From: Cyanoderma ruficeps
Lineage: Eukaryota > Chordata > Aves > Passeriformes > Timaliidae
Direction: 5' to 3'
DNA length: 64,000 nucleotides
Assembly (NCBI GenBank): GCA_008694505.1
Contig: VZDJ01000223.1
Location: 3,685,350 to 3,749,349, forward strand
The translations under genes and the position numbers were made by a program. The notes below the pieces were generated by a model. It worked only from the letters and a program-made list of their open reading frames with translations, did not search any database and was not told the DNA's origin. Shown here in pieces: positions 44,829 to 57,900 of the stretch. Position 1 is the stretch's first letter. Every line of letters begins with the position of its first letter.

Positions 44829-47800
44829 CACAAGCAGTTGACAATTCAAGAGAAAAAGACTTTTAAAAAATTGATAGTGTTTTTTCTGTATCCTTGTCAG
44901 AACGGCTTTCAACTTCCCTCTTGGAAAGCAAAGACATGAAGGAGGTGCTGGGAAAAGGATTTCTGCACAGGCACCTGCTGTTATTACTGCAAGCGGTGAC
45001 AGGGAGCGGAGGCATTTAGGATTAGTCCCTAAGAAATGGTGATTATCAGGACTTCTTTCTGCAGGACCTTTGCTCATTGGTCTTCATGCCAGGCAGTAAC
45101 AGGATTTGCACGACTCCAGCCAGCTGCTTGGGGAATGTGTCCCATTCCAGTGCTTTACCATATGCCATGGAGCATTCAGGGCAATGAGCATGACTCATGA
45201 GATCAGCTCACGCCTCTATAAGGTTTTCCGCAAATTTGGGATGATTTAACTAAAATACATGCAAGACTCACGCCGGGCTCATATTCCAACCCAAATAAAA
45301 AGGAGCGAAGAAAAGCAACGGGCAGAAATCGTGTGGTGTCCTCAAAGCCAAAGGCCTTGGTCTTTCTTGGAGGTCCTTGACACCCCCCTTGGAACCATCC
45401 ATAGGTCTCCATGGGTCCAAGGCAGAGGAATCCATCCCTGCCTGGCTCGAGTGGCCCAAGAGGCAGCTGTGATCCAGGCCAGACACTCCCTGCAATAGCT
45501 GCTCCTTCCAAGCCAGCACCGAGCTGGCCAAGGGCTCTCCCTGCCAGGATGTCACAAGACCGGTGAGTCACTCACGGGAGGATCACAAAGTGTTGTTCTC
45601 ATAATGGAGCTTAAGAACAGCCAGTGTCAAGGTAAAAGCACCTGTAAATGAGGCGGGTCAGAGCTCTACAGCCTGGCGATGGCACTGCTGGGCAGCTCCG
45701 GATCGCTGGGCTCTGCTCTGGCCAGATCCGTGTTCTGTCTTGTTCTCAGAGCAGCTTTTTGGTCTATCATTGCCTTGACGGGTGGTCTGCAGACCAGTGC
45801 TGATAAGGAGGCAGATAAGAAGCTCCTCCCTCTCCTCAGAGTGCAGGCTTGACCCGTGGGTGACAGGCGGCAGGGACAGTGAGAAAGCCCAGCCTTGCTG
45901 CCAGGCCACCTGCAGTGAAACACGCTGGAAACTGGGCTGGTCCATGGAATCCACCTGGCCTCTGGAATGCCAGAGCTGGACCACAGCTGGCACTTCTGAA
46001 CAGACCATCAGGTTCAGCCCTGGTGGATGGGCAGGGAGAGCTCGGTGAGCCCCGGTGTGCCCTGTTTGGTGGGCTGAGGAAGAGGATGCTGCAGTCACCC
46101 ATGGTCCCTTCTTGGCCTGACAGTCATGGTGGTTCTAAAATGTCACCTCCTGCTTTCCACCGGTGGCCTCAGTGACCGTGGGTTTTCCTGATCTCCAGCA
46201 GTTCTTTCGCTGCTCTCCCAGGCTGCTGTGTGCACTCCAGGTCGCTGAGGGATATCCTCTGCCCCTCTGTATTTTACACAGCTTAACTCCTCCTTCCATC
46301 AGCAAATCCTTCTGTCCTCCCCATCTTTCCCCTTTACAGCTTCAGGGAAACTCCCCAACATTTTCCTGACATCCAGGTAACATACCCAGGTGCTGCCACA
46401 TTCACCTGGACCCTTCCAGCCAGGCAGAAGGTCCATAAACAGCAAAAAGGCATCACCAGATAACCATGGCTAAAACCGCCTGTTCCTGCACCTAGGTGAA
46501 GACATCTGCTCATTTTCCTGCCCATTTCTTGGAGCTGACAATGCCCTTCATATCTCTCTGGCACGTTCGAGTTTGGATCCCGAGCATCCAGACACTACCC
46601 AGGAGATTTGGTGCAAAAGGTGACCTTTCCCTTTGGAGTTCCTCTGGAAACCCACCCAGCGCACACCTCTGCCTTTGTTTGTCTCCTGAGCATCGTTAGG
46701 GTTTGATAATGATCTCAGAGGTGCTAAGCTGATAATCACCTACCTCAGCTACTCCCAACACTTTGTCAGGCAGTGGGTAATGAAAACACAAAGCGTAAAG
46801 ATATCCCTTTCCCAAGGTAATGGAAAACCTGCTTGGAGATTGACATTAGAAACAAGATAGGCGGAGGGAGAAGCCAAGTCAAAAGGAGGAACATCTGGTT
46901 CCGTTTTTCTTTGTGAAATTATCTCACACTGACCAAGCAGTACCTTCTCTGAAGTATATAAACACTGAAGACACACACACATGGTTGTTATCAAATGGTA
47001 TTGTGCAAAATTAAATTGGCTACTTTATGGTGAAATGGAGAAGGAAAGCAGGCATTTCAAACACATGCGTGTCTCTCAGCGAGGTCTGGAAGCGATCATG
47101 ATGCAAGGATGGCTACTTTAAAATATCTACAAACAGTTAAGGCCATTCTGCGAGATGAATAAGCTGGGGCTGAATTTAATAAAGTTATCAAGGCCATAAT
47201 AACACAGGGGCCAGTGCCTGAAACTAATAAGTGGTTTGGTGAGCATGAGATAGTTCATATGTGCAAAGCATTCCTCCAGCGCTGACTTGCAGAGGTAAAA
47301 CACCAGGCCAAATTCCTCTAACCTCGCCCAGATGTGCTGAACATCTGCCCTTTGGCCAGCTGGCCTGGAGGGGACATCCAGCACGTTTTTGGCCAAGGGA
47401 CAGTCACAAGCCCTTTGCTGAGCAGAGCTGGTGGGTGCCCACAGCAGGCACGTGTTTGCCCTCAGCATGTGTGCTCCCCCGTGCCAGTCGGTAGCACTTT
47501 TGTGGTTTAAGAAGAGAATCAAAAAAATCTTCACCAGAAACAATCTGTTAGGGCAAATTTTTATCTGATGTTTTTCATCAGTAGTTTCAGGGCAGGTTCC
47601 TTCGGGATCCAGACTCAGTGACCCATCTGAATGCCTATTCTTTAATCAATATCTTCTAATTTCTATGATTAATATCCTCTAGTTTCCAGTCCCATGTTTC
47701 AACCATCCCCAGCCATAGCAAGGGGACCTCACTGGTCCCTGGAACTGGGAAGGACATGGGAACAAAAGTGAACATTGGATGTGGAGAAATGTTCTTCCTC

Positions 47801-49182
47801 GTGTTCTCCAAAAATGATAATTTCCATTTGTGGAAAATCCCACATCTCTGATGTAATTTTTACTTTTGTTTTTCTAACTCAGAGGAATATTTTAGATATG
47901 AGAAATATTCTCTGGATGAGAAATTCCTGTTACTGCCCATGCTGGGAGGAAAGTGTTCAGGTTTTCCATCAGACAGGTGGCAGAGCAGGAGGGAGGGCTT
48001 GATTTTCCTAGAGAATGAATTTCACCAAGCCACACAGTGACTGCAGCACTTCAGTTTAGATAAACCCACCTTTCCCACAGAGCTGCAAACCTGGGCAAAG
48101 GGTGAAGTAAGAACCCTATTTATTTCTTTTTTTTTTTTAATTTTTAATTTCAGTTTCAGAAGCAGAGACCCAAGAGCAGTGTTGGGGCTGCGCTTCAGGG
48201 AATGCAATTCTCCTTCCTTTGAAAATTCTTGTTCTGCTGGTTGGGAATTTTGTTCAGCATTTCCCTTCCCAGCCGGCATCGTGGGGCTGAACTTTCTCAA
48301 GGTGTTGACTGTGTGGAAAGAAGAAAAAAGAAGGGCAGATTTCATCTAGCTTGGATTTACCCGGGGAAAGATTTTCCTCCAGAGATGCTAATCTGAAACC
48401 GCTTCTTCCCCGTGGTAGTTCACAACCTCTGACGTACCCACGGGGATGGACTCTGGATCTGGGAGCACCCATGGGGCTGGCCACAGGCTCTGGGAAGAGA
48501 TGGATTGGCATTTTGGCTCATGAGATTAAAAACCAATTCTCTTCCAGCCACAGCTGGGCCTCAGCACCGTGGAAACCACAGCATTTATGTAAAAAGCAGT
48601 TGGGCAGAATTTACTTTTCTATCACCAATTTTTCCAGGGTAGAGGAGTTCAGTTGAGCTTCTGGACATCTCCCTGAGCTGGTTCTGTTGTGATTAATTTT
48701 AAAACTCCTCACTACAGCCCTCTGGAAAGGTAGGAGTGGTGGCTGCAGCCGCATCCTTTGAAGGAGAGGGTTGCTGAGGAAACTTTCAAAGTGCCTTGAG
48801 AAACATAACTCTGAGCCCCAAGTTTCAATGGAAATGCAGTGAAGAAAACCTCAAAAAGCAAACTACGAGCTCCTCTCCCAGATTTCCTTTTCCTTTCATG
48901 GCGCAAATTAGAGAATACAAACTTAGTGGAATTGCAAGCATCTAAGAATAGCTTTGATTTTCCTAAACATTTACAATTCTGTTTTATGTACATCGTCAGA
49001 AAAAGAGCAAGGAAATACAAAATGTAAATCTTTAAATGAACCTGAATAGCAAGGAGACTTTACATATCTGCTTGGAACAAATGGGATGTTGCAGCTAAAT
49101 ATCAAACAGGGGAATCAGAGAGTTTCAATAGCCGTGGATGTGTGGAGTATAATCAGACATGGGATGTCTCGTGTAGGGTTCT

Positions 49183-49212
49183 TCTCTCCCTCCCTCCCTC
49201 CCTCCCTCCCTG
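49183..49212 (+). repeat. (CTCC)n microsatellite
   Basis: About seven TCCC units, ending in TCCCTGCC. The - strand has matching (GGGA)n runs. Confidence 0.9.
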
Positions 49213-50067
49213 CCTTGTAGGTTAAGAAAATTGTTGCAACTTGCTACAGATTTTGCTGCCTGTTTGGTTTCACAGCTCCCAGAGCCAGGATCCCATCTCC
49301 ATTTCAGAGAGCAGCAACTCCAGGCTAAGCTGGATGTCAAAACCCTGCTGGAAAGGGGCTGGGAAGGTGCTCCATGGCTCCTGTCCCCATTAAATGAGCA
49401 CCACGCAAGGTCTCATGAACCCCGCAGCTGTGGATCTGAAACACCTCCAGACATGGAAGATTTTCAGGAATTCCAGAGAGCCTGTTGGGTACCTTTGATA
49501 AAAAGTCACCTTTACAACAGGGATATTGTTCTTGCTTGTACCGCAATGCTGAGAGAAAAGTTGAATTTGGGGGAAGATATTAGCCCTTTCCTCAGCAGGA
49601 CAGCCCTGATAGAGCAGAAAAGCATTAAGAAAGCAATTTAAAAAACATAATGCTCAGGAAACACATAATTTTACCACCAGCTGGGTGTTAAATTAATTGT
49701 GTGCAAGTCAAATGCGGCACGAGATGGAAAAGTCAGGCTTAAAATGAGTGTCCTTTTCTAAGAGCAATTTAGTTTCTCCGTTGCAAACAAGGGGTGAATC
49801 CCAAGGAAAGCATCAGGTGATCAGTGAGTGATATCCTGATGGATTAGCCCAGCACATGCTCGCCTGGAAATGCTCAGGGGTCAGGAGTGGGTTATAACTC
49901 TCTCCAGCACTGAGTCCTGAGCACCCTCAGCGTGTATGGAGAGGATTTTTGGGATCAGGAAGGAGGCTGCCTATGGATGGGCAGAGCCGTGACTCACTTG
50001 TCTCAGCAGGCTGAGGGAACTGGCATTACTGAAATCTCGGAGACCACAGAGGCTGCAAAGTGTTACC

Positions 50068-50175
50068 ACTCCCATTTTCTCACTAGGTAAACTGAGGTCA
50101 GGGATGCTTTTTGACTTGCCCAAGGTCATGCACACATTAGTGGTAGAGCCAGAAACAAGACCTAAAAGACCCCGT
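50068..50175 (-). mobile_element. MIR-like ancient SINE relic, reverse orientation
   Basis: 'cccattttctcac', 'ggtaaactgaggt', 'gacttgcccaaggtca', 'gtggtagagccagaa' and 'acaagacc' reproduce the MIR core in order (cattttacag ... gaaactgagg ... acttgcccaaggtcac ... agtggcagagcc). This is the best-preserved of the three MIR-like segments. Confidence 0.7.
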
Positions 50176-50916
50176 TTCCTTTCATTGCCGCAGCGTTTTC
50201 CATTGCAGATGCAGAAATATCGCGGGCCTGTTGTTCAAAAAGAACCCATTACCCATCTGCAGGGCTCAGATCAACCTCAAGGGAGATCAAATAGCCCCGT
50301 GGTGAAAAGGCATCCCAGAACAGCTGCCTGCTGCTCTCTGGTTTTTAGGCTGAGATTCCCTCAGTGGCATCGTTTCTGGTTCCCACTGAACACTTAATTC
50401 AGATTGATGGAGACATTCTGCAAAGCAAGAAACTTTCACTTACAGATATGCAACTTCTGTACTTGTTCAAAACAGCCAGCAATGTTATTTATACCAAATT
50501 TACAGCTCAAAGCTATCAGCTGCTAAAGCCCCTCCCTGCCTTCTCCTTCCATCTTTTTTTCTTTTTTTCTTTTTCTTTTTTTTCTGGTCATGCTCTTGTT
50601 TTGGAAATACCCCAGATTGTAATAATTTTACTTGTACTGCATTACTTGGCTTTGTTCATCTACTGATGAAGTGCCAGCTCTGAAGTACTGCCAGATGAGA
50701 GTAGGCATCTTGCAGCACTGAAGGGAACTTTCCTGGGATTATTTACTGGTCGAGTCACCCTGCAAGTGCTCTGAACAAGCAGCAGGACTCTGCCCACACG
50801 GGGTTAAGGTGGGAAGGTGCACAGAGAGTCTCATGCACTGCACCCATCAAAGCTCAGGGAAGAGGCTGCAGCTTCAGCTGGACCAGCTCTGGCCAAGTGG
50901 ATGAGAAAAGGAGCAG

Positions 50917-51018
50917 CAACAAAATTTTAGGGGTGGTTCAGGTTCCCAAGCAACAAAATTTTAGGGGTGGTTCAGGTTCCCAAGCAACAAAATTTTAGGG
51001 GTGGTTCAGGTTCCCAAG
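50917..51018 (+). repeat. 34-bp tandem repeat, three identical copies
   Basis: Units start at 50917, 50951 and 50985. Each reads CAACAAAATTTTAGGGG then TGGTTCAGGTTCCCAAG, with no differences between the three copies, so the expansion is recent or an assembly artefact. Confidence 0.97.
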
Positions 51019-54000
51019 CAAGGCCATCCATGGTGTGAAGCAGCAATAGGAACGGGGGAAATGCAGCCACCAGCCACGGTCCCACTCCAGACCCACCTCC
51101 AGCTGCTTTGAACTCCAAACCAGGGTTAGTTCAGTTCTCAGGCCCAGATTCACTACAAAGATCTGAGTCTTGATGAACATTTTAACTAACTTAGCCCAAA
51201 CCTCCAGTTCATAAGAGAACAGAAATCCGGGCCCTTTGATGTGGTCTGAGGTTTTGTAAAGAAAGGTTCAGCTGGCTCTCGGCTTGGCTTTGGGTTTGGC
51301 TGCTCCTCCTGGGTCACTCCAGCCTGCGAGGGCTGGTGTGGGCTGGCCCAGGGCTGCTGTCACTGTCACTGCTGGGGACAGAGCAGCTCTTGTCACTGCC
51401 AGTTGTAGAGATGCAGGAAAATAGGGGGCAAAGGATGCCATTAACTCTTTGCAGGCTGCACCGTGATCTGCCTTCTTGCCTCAGCAAGGCCTTCTGGAAT
51501 TTCATCCCCTGATGGCTTTCTACAAAGGACCCACCCTCTGCAACAACAGAATTTAAACAAGCAGATCGTCTTACGTGCTTCTCTTGGGTTTGAGTAATTT
51601 TAACAGTAACTTGCCTCTTGGTAAGACCTACTGGATCTGAAAATCTGAGTGCTACAGTTTTCGGTCATTATTCTGCCTTGCACGGATTTCAGGGTTGTAG
51701 GTGCAACGTCTTAGCAAAGGGGAAGGAATTCTTTTTTTTTCCTGGGAAAACGTGATGGACAGTGAGTGCAAGTGAGCTCCTGGGGAGTGAAGTCCTTTGG
51801 GTACTTGTGGAAGTCACTGCAGTGGCACCCCGGCTCACTGACCAGTAACTAGCTTGGTTGAAGTCTGGCTCAGCAGATCCAACTACAAAGACTTGCAGTT
51901 TTGAAGGACTCCTTTCTTGCAAGAATATATAAGAATCTTTTCTAAGAGCAACTGCTTAAGTCCCTCCTGTGATCTCCCACAGTAGACCTAAAAAGTAGAT
52001 TAAGAAAAGTAATAAGCTAAAGGAAAAAACCAGTGCTTTGCTCATTTATTTTATATATTAAGGGGAACACTGACCTTCGAGATCTCTTTTTTCCCTAGAA
52101 TTCATGGTGATGAATAGAATGTATTCTGACTTTAAATGAAACAGAGTGCTTTGAAAAGACAGAAAATTAGCAACATATGGGCCAAAGGACCCAAAGAGAT
52201 GAGAAAAAAGGAGGGGGAAGAAAATGAAGGGAAGTTTCAGATGTCGCTGTGATCCTGCAGCAGAATATTTTAATGTTTGTGCTATGAGGGGAGGTCAGGC
52301 CCCCTTTGGACATCCCCTGGTGTCGTGATGAGGCCTTTCTGTGTGCAAGGCAAATAGAAATTACACTTCCTCCACTGCAAATGCTCCTCCAGACCAAACC
52401 AGACGATGCCATAGAGGAATGTGGATCTTACAGACAAGGTGGTTTTCCCTTCCTTATCCCCTCTCTGCTGTCACCCAGACATGGTTGATCATGTGTGATA
52501 CGATATCCCCTTCCAGATTCCCCAAAAACCTTGGAGGCCCTGGATTTTGGTCCCTGGTTCTTAAGCCCAGGCTCAGGTCTGCTCTGCCCAGAGGAGGACT
52601 TGGGCATGAAGCAGAACAGTGGATGTCCCTGGGTGTCCCTGGGTGTCCCTGGACGTCCCTGGGTGTCCCTGGGTGTCCCTGGGTGTCCCTGGACATCTTC
52701 ACACTGCAGACAACCACCACCAGCTTCCCCACAGGAAGCTGTCCTGGGTCATACTCTAAAAGGACACCAGTGCTATTAGCTGGCCACCAGCACTGCTCAC
52801 AATCCCTTTTTCCACAGCCCCTTTTTCCATAGCCCAGCACTTCCTCAAGTGTTTCCCCCATTCACAACACCCCTGCAACTTGCACCAGACACAAGCCCTG
52901 CTTTGAACTCACCACTGACACAAGCATTTGTTTATTTTTATTCAATTAAGTAAATTAAAAAAAAAATCTCATATTGCCAATTATATTCTGACTATAACTT
53001 TTCCTTGACTTGATTTCTTTTTTTTTTTTTTGGAGGGAGAATTTCCATGTTTTCCTCAAAAGTATATTTGAAATATTCCATTTCTACAGGAGGAGGCAGC
53101 ACACTCTGTACAGGGTAAAAATAGCTTATGACCCAATCAAATGCTAATTACCTGAGCCTTTTGGATGGCTGGGAATCTTCATCAAATCAGGAATTAGCTA
53201 AAGCAGGAGCTGCAGTATCAAACTGTTCGCAATTAACTTGCTGTAATCACTTAAGTGTCTTATTAATTGAGTCAATATTCTTAATTAAATTAAAAAACAC
53301 TCCGATTTTAATTAAGGTTTGATTCAAGCCAAAGCAGAGCAAGGGAACTTGGAGTGAAGGCTCCCAGCTTCACCCCTGATGCTACTGCAGCACATGTGCT
53401 TGGAGAGGCCATGTGCTGATAGGAAATCTCTCCAGAGGAAGGGAATTAATGCAGAAAAATCCAACCTGGTCAATTCCTGTCACTGCTGTGGTGACACTGG
53501 CAAGGGCCACATTTATACATTATGCAGACAGCTACGAGAGACTAAATGCTATTTCTTTTTCCCCAAGTGAAACCAAATCTGGGTAAAATTAACATTCTAT
53601 CCTGCGAGTACATTTAGTCCAGATCCAAGTCTGCTTATTTTTTCCATTCTGTCTCTGTCATTTTAGCTCATTTGTGTCTCAGCTGAAAAAAAAAAAAAAA
53701 GGAGGGGAAATGTGCCCTGCTGTTGCACAAGCATGAAACTGTTCTCTGCTCCCCAAAACAGCCCTAAGTCCAGGTTGCTTCTTCACATCCAAATACCACA
53801 CTTAGGTATTTGCACAGACCTACCATCGTTTTGCTCCCCCCCCCATATTTTGCAGCATCTGGTTAAAAATTACAAAATGACTTTGGGCTTTGCTTCTCCT
53901 CTTGGCCATTGTGAAGCTTTGCTTTTGCACAGGATGCACAAACATTTCTATAAAAGTCTTTTTTTTTTTTTTTTTGCAAATGCTGCTGCTTCCTTCCAGA

Positions 54001-54807
54001 GCTGCATGTGCTTAAATCAGCAGAGTGTTAAAGCAGTGAAGTAAATAGGAAGCTTGTGAGTGAAATGCTTGATCCAAGAGCTCTTGCAGTAATAGCATAA
54101 ACCCCTTTTGGCATTAACTGTGGCCCACTTTGGGGAAGGACAGGAGAGAATTTAAGCCCCTCTGGGCTTTGGCTTCTGTGCCAGGCCTGCCTGTTAAGGT
54201 CGTGCTTTGTGTGGGGTTGTTAATGGCTCGTGGATTATGGAAATCCTTTAGCAAATGGGCTCTCTGAGCAGGTCTTTGGGTGTTTTTCAAAGAGGAAGTC
54301 AAAGTCCTGGGATGGGGCTGGAAATGACGGATTCCAGGCCCAGGCCAGCACAAACTCCTCCAGATGCTGGTGGGACAAATCATGATTTGAGCATTGCTGG
54401 CTCTTACAGAACTAAAAGTTGCTTCTCAGTGTTTCATCTGGTCCATGTGATCACCAGCTCCACCTGCCTCCTGCAGTGTGGAGAGAAAACCCACCTCACC
54501 TTCTTGTCCAAACTCACCTGGGTATCCATGCCTGGGATACAACAAGTGAGGGAAACAACACCCTCAGGTCACATTTTCCCCTCAGACCATCCAGGCTGAA
54601 GGCTCCTGGTCCCAGCTGGTTTCATCAGGGAGGACCTGCAGCCCAGGGACACCAAGCCATAAACCTGACCACAAAATGACATCCTGAGCCCTGGGCCTTG
54701 GCCTGTCTCAGCAGTGGCAGCCCCTGGGCCTCTCCCGGGGCGCTGGTGGACAATTTATTTGCAGATGGGTTCTTCTCACACCCTCACACAGATCTGCAGG
54801 TGAACAG
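51019..54807. other. Intergenic sequence, no gene seen
   Basis: Apart from the decamer array there is only mixed sequence with T- or A-homopolymers (51732, 53019-53031, 53684-53700, 53959-53975). The 53100-53320 part is AT-rich with many TTAATT motifs. Confidence 0.6.
52624..52693 (+). repeat. 10-bp tandem repeat (TGTCCCTGGG)n, seven units
   Basis: Seven consecutive 10-base units; the fourth and the last carry GGAC in place of GGGT. Several GGG/CCC runs are present. Confidence 0.95.
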
Positions 54808-54942
54808 AGAAGACTTTAAAGCTCATCCAGTTCCAGCCCCCTGCCTTGGGACACGTTCTACTATCCCAGGGTGCTGCAAGCCCCATCCAATCTGGCCTTG
54901 GACAGTGCCAGGGATGTGTCAGCCGCAGCTTCCCTGGGCATG
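54808..54942 (-). mobile_element. CR1 LINE 3' fragment, reverse orientation
   Basis: 'gactttaaagctcatccagt', 'ttccagccccctgcc', 'ctatcccagggtgctgcaag', 'ttggacagtgccagggatg' and 'cagccgcagcttccctgggc' match the reverse-oriented CR1 3' end. Fairly low divergence suggests a younger subfamily similar to the copy at 4312. Confidence 0.9.
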
Positions 54943-57900
54943 ATTTTCCTCTCAGGCTCACTCACAGAACCTGAGCACTGGTATTTGTGCTCTTCCTGCT
55001 CTCCACCAGTTTCTCCCCTGCTGTCAGGTCTTGCCTTGTGGGCCAGGAGGGTTTTGGGACAGACAGCACCCAAACCCAATGGTGTCCCCACATGGCTGAG
55101 GCTCCTGTGGGACAAATATCCGCAGCCAACCCTCATCCTCATCTTCACCCCCACGTCAAGCAATTCCAGGAGCAGTGGACACCAACCCTGTAGCTTTTTA
55201 TCTGCTTTTCCTGCCCAGGGTTCCAACACAAGCCCAGCTGGCCTGGGATGTGGTTACACATCACCTCTGAGGTGGGAGGCCCCCACAGGAGCTTTTTTCC
55301 ACTGGCTGCCTTCCCGACCCTCTCCAGCCTCTCCACACCGTGCAGCACATGGAACATGGAGCCCTAAGGGCCAAGCCCTCAGGTAATGATTTTTAGGGTC
55401 ACACAAACTCTGCCCTTTGCTTCCCCTTTGCACCACGGGGACCCCACAGCCGAGAGCAAGGCCAAGAACACCAGCCAGAATCTCCCAGCCCTGGATTTGA
55501 AGTGACATCATGATTTTGTCTGGGTTTTTTTGTTTCTGTGGGTTTGTTGTTTTGTTTTTGTTTTTTTTTCTTTCCCAAATGGATCTTTCACAACTCACCT
55601 CTTGTGGTTCCTTGCACCCATGTTGCTGGAAGAGATAAGGCTGGGTTTTGGCCAGCGTCCAGCTCAACTGTTGACGGAGCCGTGCAGTTCAGCGCCGAGC
55701 TGCAGGACTCTTCCTCCAGAATAAAGGCCCCTTTTCAGTTTATAGACACAAATACATGAATAAAAGCATATTTCATGCGTGATGTCTAAGTGTATCAATC
55801 AGATAACTGGAACTGGTGTGCGTGTGGAGAAGGTTCTGACGTAACACAACTTGTACAAAGAAGAAAGGCGCTTTCATTAATCTGCTGCTTGGAATGTCAC
55901 TTGTACACCAACAAGTGATTCAGTAAGAACTTGGAAAAACAAATGAAGCCATCACTTTCAAATATGCAGGAGCCTCCCAAATTACAAGAGTGAGTGAGTG
56001 TACAGGGTTCACAGCAAAGAAGAGACTCCCAGTTGCCAGAAGGGTCCAGAAAAATAACTGGAAAATGCAGGGCAGGTATGCATAAATTATGCTGGTGTGT
56101 CCAACAGAAAACAAATCAGTTCACACTCTTGTCTCTTTTTTAGGGAAAGGAGGAAATCACCACAAAAAGTAAGATCCTGAGGAACAGAGTTTGCAAAAAT
56201 CCTCATGCAAATTGCCTTTGTAGTGTGAGTACAGAGGGGACTTGTTGACTCCTGCCAAGATTAAGAGCCTCCTGCATTCAGATCCCGTGTCCTGTTGAGA
56301 TTTACAGCTTGTCTGTTACATGCGGACAGAGTCTTCCATCATGTTCTTGTAGCCCCAAGAACACACAATAGTCAAAACTCATTGGGGCCAACTCACACAG
56401 ACACCAGTGGTGGATCCACACTGCAAAATTCAGCTCTGGATATGGGTTTAGATGCCCCGAAGAATGGAAGTTTGGATTTCTAGAAAGCACTACATTAAAA
56501 TTAAATGGAAGGGTTTATTTGAATCAAAGAAAGGAAATTAAATTTAGGTGGAAATTCCACCATCAAAAATTCCTGCACTGAGTTTCTGTGTTTTGGCAAC
56601 TACAGTTGGGTAAATACTGTTATGTGCTTGGACATCTCCACTGTATTTCAAATGACTTTTGTGTAGGTACAAGGTGATATTTAATAATATTTTTTAATCT
56701 CAAGTGTGAAACCGTTTCTTTTCTCTGAAAATGAAAGATTTCCTACCTTTTTTTTTTATTCCTCACAGATATTTATAAGGTGTCTGTCACACAGGTATCC
56801 AAGCGCCAGGTTTTTTTCTTGTAAAGAAAAATTAAGTTCTTTGATTATTTTTTTAAGGTAATTTCGTACCAAGAAAACGAAGCTTTCATTTAAGAGGAAT
56901 TAAAAGAATAGCTGTAAAAAAAAGAGAAAACACCTCTCCAGGGATAATAAGAAAACTGTATCTGCTTTGCAGTTGTCATTGGCCCATTCCAGTAGTTCCC
57001 TAAATGTGATCTTGCACCATTGATAATCCATGGAATATTTGCTGGAGCTCCACAGAGATCTTGGCCCCGTTCCTCATTTTCAGCTCCTGAAATATATATT
57101 AGAGACAGCATAAAAGTGCACATTATTCTTTCCCTAATGCAGCTTTCCACTCCAGCATCCACTGCTTTTGACAGAAGGAAGTCTGTTGGTCCTAGTGGGG
57201 CAGGCATGCAGTCACTACTGCTGCAGGAAAGGAAGGAAGGGCCCAGGAAATTTGAAATTTAAGAGATAACTGGGAGTAATGGAGGTTTCCCCCAGGACAG
57301 GTTGCTGTCCACACAGAAAAACGAAGCTGTCCCAACGTCGGGGTCTGGTGGCACCGTCAGCTCTTGCCAGTGACGAGAGAAGGGGACACATCCAAGGAAG
57401 CTCAGCCAAGTGTCCCATTGAAAAGTGGCATTTCCCCCACAAAATGCAGAAGAAACTCTTGAGCCCCTCCCCTGTTTTGCAGGGTAGGTGCAGAAAACGA
57501 GGCTCCAGCCAACAAAACCATCCCTGGTGCTCTTAGTGCTCGATCCCACTCCAAGGAGTTGTGAAGTAGCAGCAAGAGGATAAAGGAGCGCCAAGATAAA
57601 GGAGGCCGGTCAGCGAAGGGTTAATTCCCCGCAGACCAGCACAAGCGATAACAGCACCCTGCTAATGACAGTGCTGGGATGGCAACTGATAACAGTGACA
57701 CGGGCCACCCAAAAATGTGTCAAATGTGTGCTTTGGGGTAAATGAACTGATTTTAGCGGCTGCACCTCACACTGGATAATGTTTTGGTGACTTTTGTGCC
57801 GTAGAGAGGGGAGCAGAGGAGAGTGGGGTTTGCAGCTTTAGTGCAGCCTTGCCTTTCCCGGGGAGGATGGGAATCTCAGCCCCCAAGGGGATGGATGGAG

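Larger units (their letters stand above)
39956..50067. other. Intergenic sequence, no gene seen
   Basis: No gene or intact transposon is recognised. TTTG-rich sequence is at 40915-40948, an A-rich CAAA/GAAA tract at 44760-44828, and a CTCC repeat at 49183-49212. The 42660-43640 block is the most conspicuous candidate conserved non-coding element of the window. Confidence 0.6.

Noticed and set aside
52341..52861. Overlapping frames of 163 and 135 codons on opposite strands
   Set aside because: Much of each is translation of the TGTCCCTGGG array. There is no domain and no splice-consistent extension.
55620..55735. Possible LTR end (AATAAA after a GC-rich stretch)
   Set aside because: No paired LTR, primer-binding site, target duplication or retroviral frame is seen; a lone AATAAA is not enough.
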